A stretch of 43,368 nt of DNA, taken from contig JAATEV010000110.1 in NCBI GenBank assembly GCA_015655585.1, forward strand, positions 1 to 43,368, given 5' to 3'. Position numbers and translations under genes: made by a program. This DNA is from Terriglobales bacterium. GTDB lineage: Bacteria > Acidobacteriota > Terriglobia > Terriglobales > Acidobacteriaceae. Shown piece after piece: positions 25,255-35,777 of this stretch. Each line of letters opens with the position of its first letter. Position 1 is the first letter of the stretch. Below the pieces are notes generated by a model. The model did no database searches. It saw only the letters and a program-made list of their open reading frames with translations, and was not told the DNA's origin.

Positions 25255-25312
25255 CACTTTCTTTTTCAACGAAAAAAGTTGCGGCCCCAACGCAATTTTT
25301 TCGTTGAAAGTG
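25255..25312. terminator. Hairpin with internal A/T tracts between hslU and the FecR-like gene
   Basis: CACTTT (25255) pairs with AAAGTG (25312). Inside, CAACGAAAAAA-g-TTGCG (25267-25283) pairs with CGCAATTTTTTCGTTG (25291-25306) around the loop GCCCCAA. On the minus strand it reads TTGCG-loop-CGCAA followed by a T6 run, fitting an intrinsic terminator for hslVU. The remainder of the 300-bp gap (25162-25461) holds the promoter of the FecR-like gene and nothing else I can recognise. Confidence 0.6.
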
Positions 25313-25461
25313 GCGCAATTTTCAGTGCCGAACGGATGGTCCATAACCCACCATCCCGGAACCACGAATCCACCGCAATCACCACACAAAAAACCACGTT
25401 CCAGCGCACGGAAAAATCACAAACCCCTTGTAAAATGGGCGCTTCAGCACACGTAGAAAAA

Positions 25462-27018
25462 CTACAAAATATACCGCGAAAGGTCCTGGTCCTTCACGAT
25501 CGAAGCCACCTGCTGGCGCACATACTCAGGGTCCACCACGATCACCTTCTCGGTTCCCGTGGCCGTCTGTCGTTCGATCACCGGCAAAGGGGGCACCGGC
25601 TTCTGCGGTTCCGCCGTAAGTGGCGCGGATACATGCACTTCCCCGACAACACCCTCCTCCGTCCGCGGACTCTTGAACAGGTCCGGAGCCTGGAAGCTGA
25701 TCTCGTCCAGCACCCGCTCCAGAATCGTATGCAGCCGCCTGGCTCCAATGTTCTCGGTAGTTTCGTTCACCCGGAACGCAAACTGCGCCATCTCCGCAAT
25801 CGCTTCCTTCGTAAACTCCAGCTTAAGTCCTTCCGTTTCAAGCAAAGCCATGGCCTGCTTCACCAGAGAAGACTTCGGCTCCGTCAGAATCCGCACAAAG
25901 TCATCGACCGTAAGTGATTGCAATTCAACGCGAATCGGGAACCGCCCCTGCAACTCAGGAATCAGATCGCTAGGCTTCGAGACATGAAATGCTCCCGCCG
26001 CAATAAACAAAATATGGTCGGTAGAAACCATCCCATACTTGGTGCTGACCGTAGTCCCTTCAACAATTGGCAGAATGTCCCGCTGCACGCCCTCCCGCGA
26101 GACGTCTGGTCCGTGGCCACCTTCGCGCCCGGCAATTTTGTCGATCTCGTCCAGAAAGACCATTCCAGAATCTTCCACGCGCTCCACCGCCAGCCGCGTA
26201 ACCTGGTCCATATCGATCAGCCGGCCTTCCTCCTCCTGCACCAGATATTCGAAGGCCTCCACCGCCTTCATCTTGCGCTTTTTCGTCCGCTGCCCAAACA
26301 GACCCGGCAACATGTCCTTTAGATTGATGTCCATATCCTCCGTACCTTGGTTGGAGATGACCTCAAAACTAGGCTGATTCCGATCTCGGACGTCCAGTTC
26401 CACCATGCGGTCGTCCAGCTTTCCCTCCCGGAACTGTTGCCGCAGCCGCTCCCGCGTGCGTTGCTCCCGGTCCTCCGGCTTCTCTTCCTCTCCGGCAGGA
26501 GGAAGCACAGGTGCAGAGCTTTCCGATGTTGCATTCACAGGGGTTACGGTCGCCGGCGAAGGTGGCAGAAGAAGGTCGATCAGCCGGTCTTCGGCTGCCA
26601 GTTCGGCCTTGTCCTCAACCTCCTCCATCTTCTCCTCGCGAACCATATCGATGGCGATCTCCACCAGATCGCGCACAATCGACTCCACATCGCGTCCCAC
26701 ATAGCCCACCTCGGTGAACTTCGACGCCTCCACTTTCAGAAACGGCGAGTTCGTAAGTTTGGCTAAACGCCGTGCTATCTCGGTTTTACCCACCCCCGTC
26801 GGCCCAATCATGATGATGTTCTTGGGCATGATCTCTTCCGCGAGCTCAGGAGACAGCTTCTGCCGACGCATCCTGTTGCGCAGCGCAATCGCCACGGCGC
26901 GCTTGGCAGCCTGCTGGCCAACCACGTATTTATCCAGCTCCACCACGATCTCACGTGGAGTCATCTCATCGAGTGCGAGAGCCTGATCCTCAGCAGCTCC
27001 GGGAAGAAAGATTGCCAT
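25462..27018 (-). CDS. hslU: HslU, ATPase subunit of the HslVU protease
   Basis: A 518-residue AAA+ unfoldase that feeds proteins to the HslV chamber. Seen: Walker A GPTGVGKT at 72-79, pore loop GYVG at 105-108, the intermediate (I) domain at about 130-265, Walker B VFLDEIDK at 287-294, and the C-terminal tail DLSRYIL that docks into HslV. The protein is about 75 residues longer than E. coli HslU (443). The excess is mainly a Pro/Ser/Glu-rich stretch at about 150-190 in the I domain, so it does not touch the ATPase core. AAGGAG lies about 10 nt before the ATG. It follows hslV by 60 nt and the two form an operon. Confidence 0.98.
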   Translation of the reverse strand: MAIFLPGAAEDQALALDEMTPREIVVELDKYVVGQQAAKRAVAIALRNRMRRQKLSPELAEEIMPKNIIMIGPTGVGKTEIARRLAKLTNSPFLKVEASKFTEVGYVGRDVESIVRDLVEIAIDMVREEKMEEVEDKAELAAEDRLIDLLLPPSPATVTPVNATSESSAPVLPPAGEEEKPEDREQRTRERLRQQFREGKLDDRMVELDVRDRNQPSFEVISNQGTEDMDINLKDMLPGLFGQRTKKRKMKAVEAFEYLVQEEEGRLIDMDQVTRLAVERVEDSGMVFLDEIDKIAGREGGHGPDVSREGVQRDILPIVEGTTVSTKYGMVSTDHILFIAAGAFHVSKPSDLIPELQGRFPIRVELQSLTVDDFVRILTEPKSSLVKQAMALLETEGLKLEFTKEAIAEMAQFAFRVNETTENIGARRLHTILERVLDEISFQAPDLFKSPRTEEGVVGEVHVSAPLTAEPQKPVPPLPVIERQTATGTEKVIVVDPEYVRQQVASIVKDQDLSRYIL

Positions 27019-27078
27019 ATCGGGGATACTCCTTACTGCGAAACTGCGATAAACCGAATTGAATCAACAAGAAAAACG

Positions 27079-27735
27079 CTAGCGGCTCGCCTGCGGCTCC
27101 GACTTCAGCTCTTCCACGGTCATCTGGTCATTCGTGTAAATACAGATGTCGGATGCAATCTTGAGGCTTTTTACCGCGATTTCGCGGGCGTTGAGGTCCG
27201 TATTTTCCATCAGGGCGCGTGCGCTGGCCAGGGCGTAACTGCCGCCGCTTCCAATGGTGGCGATGCCCTCATCCGGATCGATGACGTCGCCTGTTCCAGA
27301 CAATAAAAATGTTTGTCTGGGATCGGCAACGATCAGAAGGGCTTCCAACTGGCGCAGCATCTTGTCTGTGCGCCAGTCCTTCGCCAGTTCCACGGCTGCC
27401 CGGCCCAGATTTCCGGCATATTGTTCCAGCTTCACCTCGAAGCGGGCGAACAGGGAGAAGGCGTCGGCGGTCGATCCTGCAAATCCAGCTAAAACCTTGT
27501 CCTGGTATAGTTTGCGGATCTTCTTCGCCGAACCCTTCATGATGGTTGCTCCGATGGAGACCTGCCCGTCGGCAGCCATTACGACCGAATCGCCTCGACG
27601 CACGCAGATCACCGTGGTCGAGCGCACTCTGCGCCCTTCGGCGAGATCGAGCGGATGGGCCGCAGAGCGAAGAGTTGATTCCAAAATGGGATTGGTGGCG
27701 GTTGCGTCGGCAGGAGAAGAAAAAGACGGTTTCAT
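27079..27735 (-). CDS. hslV: HslV, peptidase subunit of the HslVU protease
   Basis: A threonine peptidase that forms the double-hexamer chamber degrading HslU-fed proteins. Core blocks: [63 protein letters not shown] and [14 protein letters not shown]. The catalytic Thr must become the first residue. Here RS-TTV lies 39 residues after the ATG at 27735 (41 after a GTG at 27741), so the reading frame carries an extra N-terminal stretch. Either this is a cleaved propeptide or the true start is the GTG at 27627, which gives MRS-TTV and has AAGG 8 nt upstream. E. coli HslV starts M-TT directly. The operon order hslV-hslU is standard. Confidence 0.95.
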   Translation of the reverse strand: MKPSFSSPADATATNPILESTLRSAAHPLDLAEGRRVRSTTVICVRRGDSVVMAADGQVSIGATIMKGSAKKIRKLYQDKVLAGFAGSTADAFSLFARFEVKLEQYAGNLGRAAVELAKDWRTDKMLRQLEALLIVADPRQTFLLSGTGDVIDPDEGIATIGSGGSYALASARALMENTDLNAREIAVKSLKIASDICIYTNDQMTVEELKSEPQASR

Positions 27736-27810
27736 TGGCACTTTTCAGTATATCGTCATTCGTCCCAGTCCCTTCTTTTCGGAATTTCTATGCGATACAA
27801 GGAGGGTTTC

Positions 27811-28353
27811 GTGTACTACGTGGTACTCCTTGACTGTACTGTGACTGGCATGGAATATCCTGTGGGGCATAAGACCGTGTTCGAGACCCATCTATCTCAA
27901 CTCTTTCTACCGCTTCGCTCACCGCGAACTATAGCTGCTGTTTCCGTGGGGGCGGCCGCTGCGGCAGGCCTTGCGTGGTATGTTCTCTCGCGGCCAAAGC
28001 CCAGCGAAGAGGAGATGGAGCGGAATCGGCGCGATCTGCTTGCAAGCAACGGACGTATTACGGATGGCAGTATCACCGATGTTGCCACCACGCAGGATGG
28101 GCCGTCAGCTATGCCCAGAGTCATTTTGTACAACTACCGCATCGCAGGCGTTTCGTATGAGTGTGGACAGGTGGTTACGGCACTGGCCGACTATGTTCGT
28201 GATATTCGTATCGATCTGCCGATCCAGGTTCGTTATGATCCGCACAATCCGGCCGACAGCATCGTGGTTGCGGAGTCGTGGAGCGGGCTTCGTTTCGCGT
28301 CCATACCTCACGCGAATGGCGAGGAGCGGGAAAGTTCCAGCCTGGTTGATTGA
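27811..28353 (+). CDS. DUF3592-like membrane protein
   Basis: About 180 residues. AAGGAGG ends 5 nt before the GTG at 27811, which settles the start; an ATG seven codons upstream has no such site. One strong membrane segment (IAAVSVGAAAAAGLAWYVLS) divides a short N-terminal part from a soluble C-terminal domain. That domain reads ILYNYRIAGVSYECGQ and IQVRYDPHNPADSIV, similar to DUF3592 proteins, where V-x-Y-x-P-x-NP is the hallmark. Function is unknown. It is divergent from hslV and runs in the same direction as the CDF transporter gene, whose start is 33 nt downstream, so the two may share a transcript. Confidence 0.65.
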   Translation: MYYVVLLDCTVTGMEYPVGHKTVFETHLSQLFLPLRSPRTIAAVSVGAAAAAGLAWYVLSRPKPSEEEMERNRRDLLASNGRITDGSITDVATTQDGPSAMPRVILYNYRIAGVSYECGQVVTALADYVRDIRIDLPIQVRYDPHNPADSIVVAESWSGLRFASIPHANGEERESSSLVD

Positions 28354-28385
28354 ACCTGCATTCGCTGCCGTTCTACACTTACACC

Positions 28386-29330
28386 ATGCACATGGTAGCG
28401 ACACCAAACAGGAATATGCAGCGGGTTTTGCAAGTTTCCATGGTGCTGACCCTCGCCTATGTGGTTGCTACATTTTTCTTCGGAGTGCGGGCCCATTCGC
28501 TGGCCCTGATCTCCGAGGCCGGGCATAACGTAAGCGATCTGCTGGCTATTCTTCTTTCCTTTGTGGCGGTTTACTTTCAGGGGAGACCTGCGAACGCGCA
28601 GAAGACCTTCGGGTATCAGCGTGCCGGTGTGCTGGCTGCTTTCGTCAATGCGCTTACCCTGGTCGTCTTATCGGCGTGGATTGCCGTCTCCGCGCTCCAC
28701 CGGCTGAGCGATCCGGTTACTGTGCAGCCCCGGCTGATGATGTATGTGGCGGCCGCGGGCGTTCTTATGAATGGCGTCATCGCCATTCTGCTTTCCCGGT
28801 TTTCGGGGGACGTGAATATGCGGAGCGTCTTTCTGCACATGCTGGGGGATACGCTCTCGACTGCTGCCGTGATTGCTGGCGGAGCGGCGATTTTGTTTAC
28901 AGGAATGAGATGGATCGACCCGGTGCTTTCGCTGTTGATCGCCGGAATGATCATCTGGAGCTCCATCGGGATCATCCGGGAGACGCTGAACATTCTGCTG
29001 GAAGGAACGCCCAGCGGCCTTCGGCTAGGCGACGTGCGGGAAGCGATGGAGTCGGTGGATGGGGTGCTGAACGTGCATGACCTGCACGTCTGGAGCCTGG
29101 GTTCCCAGTCCCACGCGCTGGCCAGCCATATCACCATTGCCGAGCGACCGATGTCGGAGTGCAGCAGGATTCTGGAAAGCATCAACGACACGCTTCGCAA
29201 GCGCTTCCACATTTACCACACAACGATCCAGTTCGAGACGAGTGGCTGCGAGACGACGCATGGTTGTAGCGCACCTCCGGCGCTTGAGCCGGTTGGAGCG
29301 CATACGCATCATCACGGTCATAGCCACTAA
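28386..29330 (+). CDS. Cation diffusion facilitator (Zn2+/Co2+/Cd2+ exporter)
   Basis: A 314-residue inner-membrane antiporter that exports divalent metals using protons. Six hydrophobic segments are followed by a cytosolic ferredoxin-like domain. The metal-site motifs are H47-NVS-D51 in helix 2 (SEAGHNVSD) and H151-MLG-D155 in helix 5 (FLHMLGDTL), the His/Asp pattern of the zinc-selective CzcD/ZitB branch. The C-terminal domain has VHDLHVWSLGS, diagnostic for the family, and ends in a His-rich tail (GAHTHHHGHSH). The ATG at 28386 is chosen; an upstream TTG at 28350 overlaps the previous stop. Zinc is the likeliest substrate. Confidence 0.94.
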   Translation: MHMVATPNRNMQRVLQVSMVLTLAYVVATFFFGVRAHSLALISEAGHNVSDLLAILLSFVAVYFQGRPANAQKTFGYQRAGVLAAFVNALTLVVLSAWIAVSALHRLSDPVTVQPRLMMYVAAAGVLMNGVIAILLSRFSGDVNMRSVFLHMLGDTLSTAAVIAGGAAILFTGMRWIDPVLSLLIAGMIIWSSIGIIRETLNILLEGTPSGLRLGDVREAMESVDGVLNVHDLHVWSLGSQSHALASHITIAERPMSECSRILESINDTLRKRFHIYHTTIQFETSGCETTHGCSAPPALEPVGAHTHHHGHSH

Positions 29331-29345
29331 ATAAGAGAGAGAAGC

Positions 29346-29383
29346 TTGCAGGAATGCCTGTGACCGCGATGGCATTCCTGCAA
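29346..29383. terminator. Hairpin between convergent CDF and OsmC genes
   Basis: A perfect 13-bp stem TTGCAGGAATGCC / GGCATTCCTGCAA with a 12-nt loop, 15 nt after the CDF stop and 15 nt before the OsmC stop. It lacks a clean U-tract, so it may be a weak or factor-assisted terminator for both. Confidence 0.6.
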
Positions 29384-29397
29384 ACAGGTGGCAGGAT

Positions 29398-29817
29398 CTA
29401 GAGAAGTGTTGCGTCCAGCGTAATCTCGGCCTTCAGGACCTTCGAGACGGGGCAGCCAAGCTCCGCGTTATGAGCGAGCTCGGCGAATTTTTCCGGGGTC
29501 GCGCCGGGGACCTTCGCCTTGGTGGTCAGATGGATCTTCGTGATTGTGGGGGCTCCATGCAGATCGAGAGTCAGCACTGCGGTCGTCTCAATCGATTCCG
29601 GCGTAAGGCCGGCTTCGGTGAGTTGCGCGCCCAGTGCCATGCTGAAGCAGCCTGCGTGAGCGGCCGCGATCAACTCCTCCGGGTTTGTGCCTACGCCCTC
29701 GGCAAAGCGCGTCTTGAAGCTGTACTGCGTATCTTGCAAGGTGCCGCTCTGTGTGGAGATGGTGCCTGAGCCTTCCTTGAGCGTGCCGTGCCATACTGCG
29801 CTTGCGCTGCGGTCCAT
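29398..29817 (-). CDS. OsmC-family peroxidase
   Basis: A 139-residue cytoplasmic thiol peroxidase that reduces organic hydroperoxides. The catalytic pair is present: Cys57 in AAHAGCFSMAL and Cys122 in LGCPVSKVL, with Arg37 (KTRFAEG) activating the thiol. The length and the opening SASAVWHGTLKEGSGTIS fit the OsmC subgroup rather than Ohr. It is convergent with the CDF gene. No regulator of the OhrR type is adjacent, so induction cannot be judged. AGGAGAG lies a few bases upstream of the ATG. Confidence 0.95.
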   Translation of the reverse strand: MDRSASAVWHGTLKEGSGTISTQSGTLQDTQYSFKTRFAEGVGTNPEELIAAAHAGCFSMALGAQLTEAGLTPESIETTAVLTLDLHGAPTITKIHLTTKAKVPGATPEKFAELAHNAELGCPVSKVLKAEITLDATLL

Positions 29818-29924
29818 AAATCTCTCCTTGGTGATTCATCGATTACAAGATAACCGTACCTTCTTCGATGCCTGAGACTGCCAAAGGAAGTTGAAAAAAT
29901 GTCGATTCGGGCTACTATCTTCGA

Positions 29925-30110
29925 ATGCAGACGACCTCAACAGTGGAGACGCCGGAAGACCTGTCTACCGAAGATGCAGCGCAGTGCGCTCTCTTGGCGG
30001 AGCACCATTCGCGTTTCTGTCCTACGTGTTCCTCGCGTCTGGAAGATAGTCGCTGCAAGCTGATCTGCCGCGTTTGCGGCTATTTTCTCAGTTGCGCTGA
30101 CTTCTATTGA
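29925..30110 (+). CDS. 61-aa zinc-ribbon protein
   Basis: A small soluble protein. An acidic N-terminal half (STVETPEDLSTEDAAQCALL) is followed by FCPTCSSRLEDSRCKLICRVCGYFLSC, with two CxxC knuckles 16 residues apart suited to binding one zinc. The ATG at 29925 is the only in-frame Met at the start. It lies alone between OsmC and the M28 peptidase gene. The family is unknown; by size and fold it may bind nucleic acid or a protein partner. Confidence 0.7.
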   Translation: MQTTSTVETPEDLSTEDAAQCALLAEHHSRFCPTCSSRLEDSRCKLICRVCGYFLSCADFY

Positions 30111-30155
30111 GCTTTTGGATGGCCTCCGGACACGAAGACCACCCCCAAAAACTTT

Positions 30156-31823
<1,668 letters not shown>

Positions 31824-31994
31824 GCAGTGATGACTCCTTGGGGTAGCGTCCTGAAGGCGAATCAGTTCCTCTTCGGTCAGGATGGCTTTGCATGGGTAGC
31901 AATTTTTAATGCAACTGCGGATGCGGATCAGTGTAACGGTATCGTAGCAATCATCAAAACATCTTCCTCTTTCCTGCCTTCAGAAAGAGAGGAC

Positions 31995-33383
31995 ATGAGC
32001 TGGTGGCGAGCGGGTTTTGGTATGGTTGTTCGCATGTGGATGAAGCCTAGGATTGTGGCCTGGCTTGCGTTGTGGGTGGTTTCGTTGCCGGTGGCACAGG
32101 GAAAAGTGGTGGCTCCGACTCCGCCCATGGGCTGGAATAGCTGGGATGCGTATGGGCTCACCATTACGGAGGACCAGTTTCGGCAGAACATGGCGGTCTT
32201 TGCGGCCCAACTCAAGGAGTTTGGCTGGAAATACGTGGTGGTGGATGAAGGGTGGTATTTGCAGAACCCGGAGGTTGCTAAAACTCCCGAGGAGTTGCGC
32301 TATACCGTGAACTCGCGGGGGCAGTACGAACCGGCTCTGAACCGGTTTCCTTCGTCTCAGAATGGCGCTGGGTTTAAGCCGTTGGCGGATGCGGCGCATC
32401 GGGAGGGTTTGAGGTTCGGGATACATATTATTCGTGGGATTCCTAAGCAGGTGTTTGCGGCGGATACGCGGATCGGCGGGACCGAATTTCGTGCAAAAGA
32501 GGCTGGTGACAGCACGGATATTTGTCCGTGGAATCCGGACAATTATGGGGTGCGAGAGAATGCTGCGGGGCAGGCCTGGTACGACGCTTTGATGAAGCAA
32601 TATGCCGGGTGGGGTGTGGACTACATCAAGGTGGATTGCATCGCTTCGCATCCGTACAAGGGCGCGGAGATCAGGATGATCCACAAGGCGATCCTGCGGA
32701 CGGGAAGGCCGATGGTGCTGAGCCTTTCGCCGGGGCCGACGTCGTTGACGAACATGGCCGAGGTCGCGGCAAATGCACAATTGTGGCGAATCTCCGACGA
32801 TGTGTGGGACCAGTGGCGCAGCGGGAAGGCGTGGCCGCAGAGTGTGGCGGCGCAGTTTCCGGTGCTGGCGAGCTGGGTGAAGTATGCGAAGCCGGGCAAC
32901 TGGCCGGATGCGGATATGCTGCCGAGTGGGGCGTTGATGCCGTCGCCGGGGGATGGCGTGGCCAGGATGTCGCGGCTGACCGAAGATGAGCAGAGGGCGA
33001 TGGTGACGCTGTGGGCTATGGGGCGGTCGCCGTTGTTTATTGGGGCTAATCTCACGAAGCTGGATAGCTTTACCAAGGCGCTGCTGACGAACCAGGAGGT
33101 GATCGCGATCGATCAGCACTCTACGGGGAACCATCCTCTGGAGCAGGAGGGGACGGTGTTGGCCTGGACGGCGAAGTCTTCTACCGGCAGTGCGATGTAT
33201 CTGGCTCTATTCAACCTTGGGGATGATTCTGCTCGGATGGAGAAGCCCTATGGCACGTATGGTCTGCCGGGCAAGGTCTACAAGGTGCGCGACGTCTGGG
33301 CCCGGAAGGAGCTGGGAGAGCTGCTGGATATCTCGGTGGAGATTCCGGCGCATGGGGTTGCGTTGTTTGCGCTGCGGCGTTGA
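31995..33383 (+). CDS. GH27-family glycosidase (alpha-galactosidase type)
   Basis: An exported retaining glycosidase of about 462 residues. After a short leader and a Sec signal (IVAWLALWVVSLPVAQG) the (beta/alpha)8 domain opens with PPMGWNSWDAYG, the hallmark of GH27. The nucleophile is Asp214 in DYIKVDC and the acid/base is Asp269 in RISDDVWDQW, 55 residues apart as in plant alpha-galactosidases. A C-terminal beta-sandwich (about 385-462) ends the chain. The start is uncertain: ATG at 31995 has a purine-rich site very close, and ATGs at 32022, 32034 and 32040 are possible. The frame happens to stay open back to 30207, antisense to the M28 gene. Substrate: terminal alpha-galactose or beta-arabinopyranose of plant glycans, by family. 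Confidence 0.92.
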   Translation: MSWWRAGFGMVVRMWMKPRIVAWLALWVVSLPVAQGKVVAPTPPMGWNSWDAYGLTITEDQFRQNMAVFAAQLKEFGWKYVVVDEGWYLQNPEVAKTPEELRYTVNSRGQYEPALNRFPSSQNGAGFKPLADAAHREGLRFGIHIIRGIPKQVFAADTRIGGTEFRAKEAGDSTDICPWNPDNYGVRENAAGQAWYDALMKQYAGWGVDYIKVDCIASHPYKGAEIRMIHKAILRTGRPMVLSLSPGPTSLTNMAEVAANAQLWRISDDVWDQWRSGKAWPQSVAAQFPVLASWVKYAKPGNWPDADMLPSGALMPSPGDGVARMSRLTEDEQRAMVTLWAMGRSPLFIGANLTKLDSFTKALLTNQEVIAIDQHSTGNHPLEQEGTVLAWTAKSSTGSAMYLALFNLGDDSARMEKPYGTYGLPGKVYKVRDVWARKELGELLDISVEIPAHGVALFALRR

Positions 33384-33450
33384 AGGTTGATTCGTAGAGA
33401 GCTTCGCCTTAGTATCGCCCTGAGTGGACTTCAGGAAGATAAAGGCGAAG

Positions 33451-34494
33451 ATGGATTTGAATCGGACGAAGGCGGCGGATGCGGAGCGGCTGGTCTCGGC
33501 TGGAAAGGTCGAGGAGGACGCGGCCTTTGAGCTGAAGCTGCGGCCTACGAAGCTTGCAGAGTTTATTGGTCAGGAGAAGGCGAAGGAGCAGCTTGCGATA
33601 GCGCTGGAGGCGGCGAAGTCGCGCGGCGAGGCGCTGGATCATGTCCTGCTCTTTGGGCCGCCGGGGCTGGGGAAGACGACGCTGGCTACGATCATCTCGA
33701 ATGAGCTGGGGGTGGGGTACCAGCAGACGTCCGGGCCTGCGCTCCAGATTCAGGGAGACCTGACGGCGATCCTGACGAACCTGCGGGAGAAGCAGGTGCT
33801 GTTCCTCGACGAGATCCACCGGCTTCAGCCTGTTCTCGAAGAGAAGCTGTACACGGCGCTGGAGGACTACAAGCTGGATATCATCATCGGTCAGGGCCCG
33901 GCGGCCCGGACGCATGTGATGGACATCAAGCCGTTTACGTTCGTGGCCGCTACGACCCGTCCGGGGCTGTTGAGTTCTCCGCTGCGGAGCAGGTTCGGTA
34001 TCCTTCTGCGTCTGGAGTTCTATACCGACGATGAGCTGCGTTTTGTGGTGGAGCGGAGCGCGGAGGTGCTGGGGGTGCCGATCGATATGGATGGGGCGGC
34101 GGAGATCGCGATGCGGTCGCGGGGGACGCCGAGGATTGCGAATCGGCTGCTGCGGCGCGTGCGGGACTATGCTCAGGTGCGAGCCAAGGGTGTCATCGAC
34201 CGGCCGACGGCGCAGGCCGCGCTGGCGCTCCTAGAGGTGGACGCTCACGGGTTCGATGAGCTGGACCGGCGGCTGCTGCGGACGATTATCGAGAAGTACG
34301 ACGGCGGGCCGGTTGGGCTGAACACGCTGGCGGCGGCGCTTGCCGAGGAACAGGACGCCCTGGAAGAGGTCTACGAGCCGTTCCTGATCCAGATCGGGTT
34401 TCTGGATCGGACGCCGCGTGGACGTGTGGCCACTCGGCTGGCTTATGAGCATCTCGGGATCGAGATGCCGCGGAAGATGCCCGGTCTGTTTTAA
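33451..34494 (+). CDS. ruvB: Holliday junction branch-migration ATPase RuvB
   Basis: A 347-residue AAA+ motor that with RuvA drives branch migration during recombination repair. Seen: Walker A GPPGLGKT at 69-76, Walker B LFLDEIHR at about 114-121, sensor [21 protein letters not shown], the arginine-finger region, and the C-terminal winged helix ending in [17 protein letters not shown]. The ATG at 33451 has AAGG at a suitable 6 nt; a GTG at 33424 is also in frame. ruvA and ruvC are not adjacent. It is convergent with ychF. Confidence 0.98.
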   Translation: MDLNRTKAADAERLVSAGKVEEDAAFELKLRPTKLAEFIGQEKAKEQLAIALEAAKSRGEALDHVLLFGPPGLGKTTLATIISNELGVGYQQTSGPALQIQGDLTAILTNLREKQVLFLDEIHRLQPVLEEKLYTALEDYKLDIIIGQGPAARTHVMDIKPFTFVAATTRPGLLSSPLRSRFGILLRLEFYTDDELRFVVERSAEVLGVPIDMDGAAEIAMRSRGTPRIANRLLRRVRDYAQVRAKGVIDRPTAQAALALLEVDAHGFDELDRRLLRTIIEKYDGGPVGLNTLAAALAEEQDALEEVYEPFLIQIGFLDRTPRGRVATRLAYEHLGIEMPRKMPGLF

Positions 34495-34495
34495 A

Positions 34496-34529
34496 TGTTT
34501 CGAGGTGTCCAGATGGACACCTCGAAACA
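34496..34529. terminator. Bidirectional hairpin between ruvB and ychF
   Basis: A perfect 15-bp stem TGTTTCGAGGTGTCC / GGACACCTCGAAACA with loop AGAT, one base after the ruvB stop. Short T/A runs flank it on both sides. It separates two convergent genes. Confidence 0.8.
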
Positions 34530-34546
34530 CCTGTAAAAATGCGGAT

Positions 34547-35644
34547 TTAAACGTTGAACTTGAAGAAGAGAATGTCTCCGTCCTTGACGACGTACTCTTT
34601 TCCTTCGGAGCGGAGGAGTCCCTTTTCTTTTACGGCCTGTTCGCTGCCGTATTTGAAGAGGTCTTCGCTGGCGTAGCAGTCGGCCTTGATGAAGCCTTTT
34701 TCGAAGTCGGAGTGGATGACACCGGCGGCACCGGGGGCCTTGGTGCCGCGGCGAATGGTCCAGGCGCGAACCTCCTGCACCCCGGCGGTGAAGTAGGTGA
34801 TGAGGTCGAGCAGCCGGTAGGCGGAGTGGATGAGGCGGTTCAGGCCGGGCTCCTTGAGGCCTATGGACTCCAGGAACTCGGTGCGCTCGGCGGGCTCCAG
34901 TTGGGCGATCTCGGACTCCAGCGCGCCGCAGATGCGGACTACCTGACTGCCTTCCTCGGCGGCTCGCTTCTCGACGGCTTCAGTGTAGGCGTTGCCAGCG
35001 ATGAGGGCGGCCTCGTCCACGTTGGCGACGTAGAGCTGGGGCTTGGCGGTGATGAGGAAGAGCTCGCGGGCGGCGGTGCGCTCGTCGTCGGTGAGGTCGG
35101 CGGTGCGGGCGGGCTTGCCGGCTTCGAGGACGGCCTTGAGTTTGGCTACGGCGGCGGCTTCGGTCTTGACCTTGGGGTCCTGAGAGTTACGGGCCAGCTT
35201 CTCGACGCGCTGGCTGCGCTTCTCGACGGTGTCGAGGTCGGCGAGGAGCAGCTCGGTGTTGATGATGTCGATGTCGTGGAGGGGGTTAACGCCTCCGGCT
35301 ACGTGGATGACCTCGGGGTCGTCGAAGCAGCGGACGACGTGGCAGATGGCGTCGGTGGAGCGGATGTGGCCGAGGAACTGGTTGCCGAGGCCCTCACCCT
35401 TGGAGGCTCCCTGGACGAGACCGGCGATGTCGATGAACTCCATGGTGGTGGGGACCAGGGACTTGGGCACGATGAGCGCGGAGATCTTGGCGAGGCGGTC
35501 GTCGGGCACGGTGACGGTGCCGGTGTTGGGGTCGATGGTGCAGAAGGGGTAGTTCGCTGCCTGGGCCTTGGCCGAGGTGAGGGCGTTGAAGATGGTGCTC
35601 TTTCCGACGTTGGGCAGGCCAACGATTCCGCAGTTCAGTGGCAT
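34547..35644 (-). CDS. ychF: Redox-regulated ATPase YchF (Obg-family)
   Basis: A 365-residue P-loop protein of the Obg/YchF group; YchF prefers ATP, binds ribosomes and affects oxidative-stress responses. Seen: P-loop GLPNVGKST at 9-17, Switch region FCTIDPNTGTV, G3 DIAGLVQGASKGEG at about 72-85, a coiled-coil insert at about 125-200, the G4-equivalent LYVANVDE and a C-terminal TGS domain ending in GDILFFKFNV. Length matches the family (363 in E. coli). In many bacteria ychF sits beside pth, rplY and prs; here it is 7 kb from prs on the other strand. Confidence 0.98.
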   Translation of the reverse strand: MPLNCGIVGLPNVGKSTIFNALTSAKAQAANYPFCTIDPNTGTVTVPDDRLAKISALIVPKSLVPTTMEFIDIAGLVQGASKGEGLGNQFLGHIRSTDAICHVVRCFDDPEVIHVAGGVNPLHDIDIINTELLLADLDTVEKRSQRVEKLARNSQDPKVKTEAAAVAKLKAVLEAGKPARTADLTDDERTAARELFLITAKPQLYVANVDEAALIAGNAYTEAVEKRAAEEGSQVVRICGALESEIAQLEPAERTEFLESIGLKEPGLNRLIHSAYRLLDLITYFTAGVQEVRAWTIRRGTKAPGAAGVIHSDFEKGFIKADCYASEDLFKYGSEQAVKEKGLLRSEGKEYVVKDGDILFFKFNV

Positions 35645-35777
35645 CTTGGGTAAGGATTCCTTGTGATTCGTTCTCTTACAGGATAGTTCATTGGGCAGTC
35701 GCTAGTTTTCAGGGCGGTGAAGAGGAAGATTTTATTGCGGATGGAGTAGGCTGGTGGGGATGTTGGGAGGAGAGACG

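Noticed and set aside
25255-25312. A CRISPR-like or phage attachment repeat
   Set aside because: There is a single inverted repeat with a T-tract at the end of hslU, better explained as a terminator. No repeat-spacer series exists in the window.
27742-27810. A replication origin at the skew switch beside hslV
   Set aside because: No cluster of DnaA boxes, no AT-rich unwinding region of normal size and no dnaA/dnaN nearby. One near match TTATCGACA at 25249 is not enough.
29870-29905. Another copy of the GCTGAAAAGTC repeat module before the 61-aa protein
   Set aside because: Only about 15 nt (AGTTGAAAAAATGTC) resemble the module, and no palindrome follows. Too short to claim.
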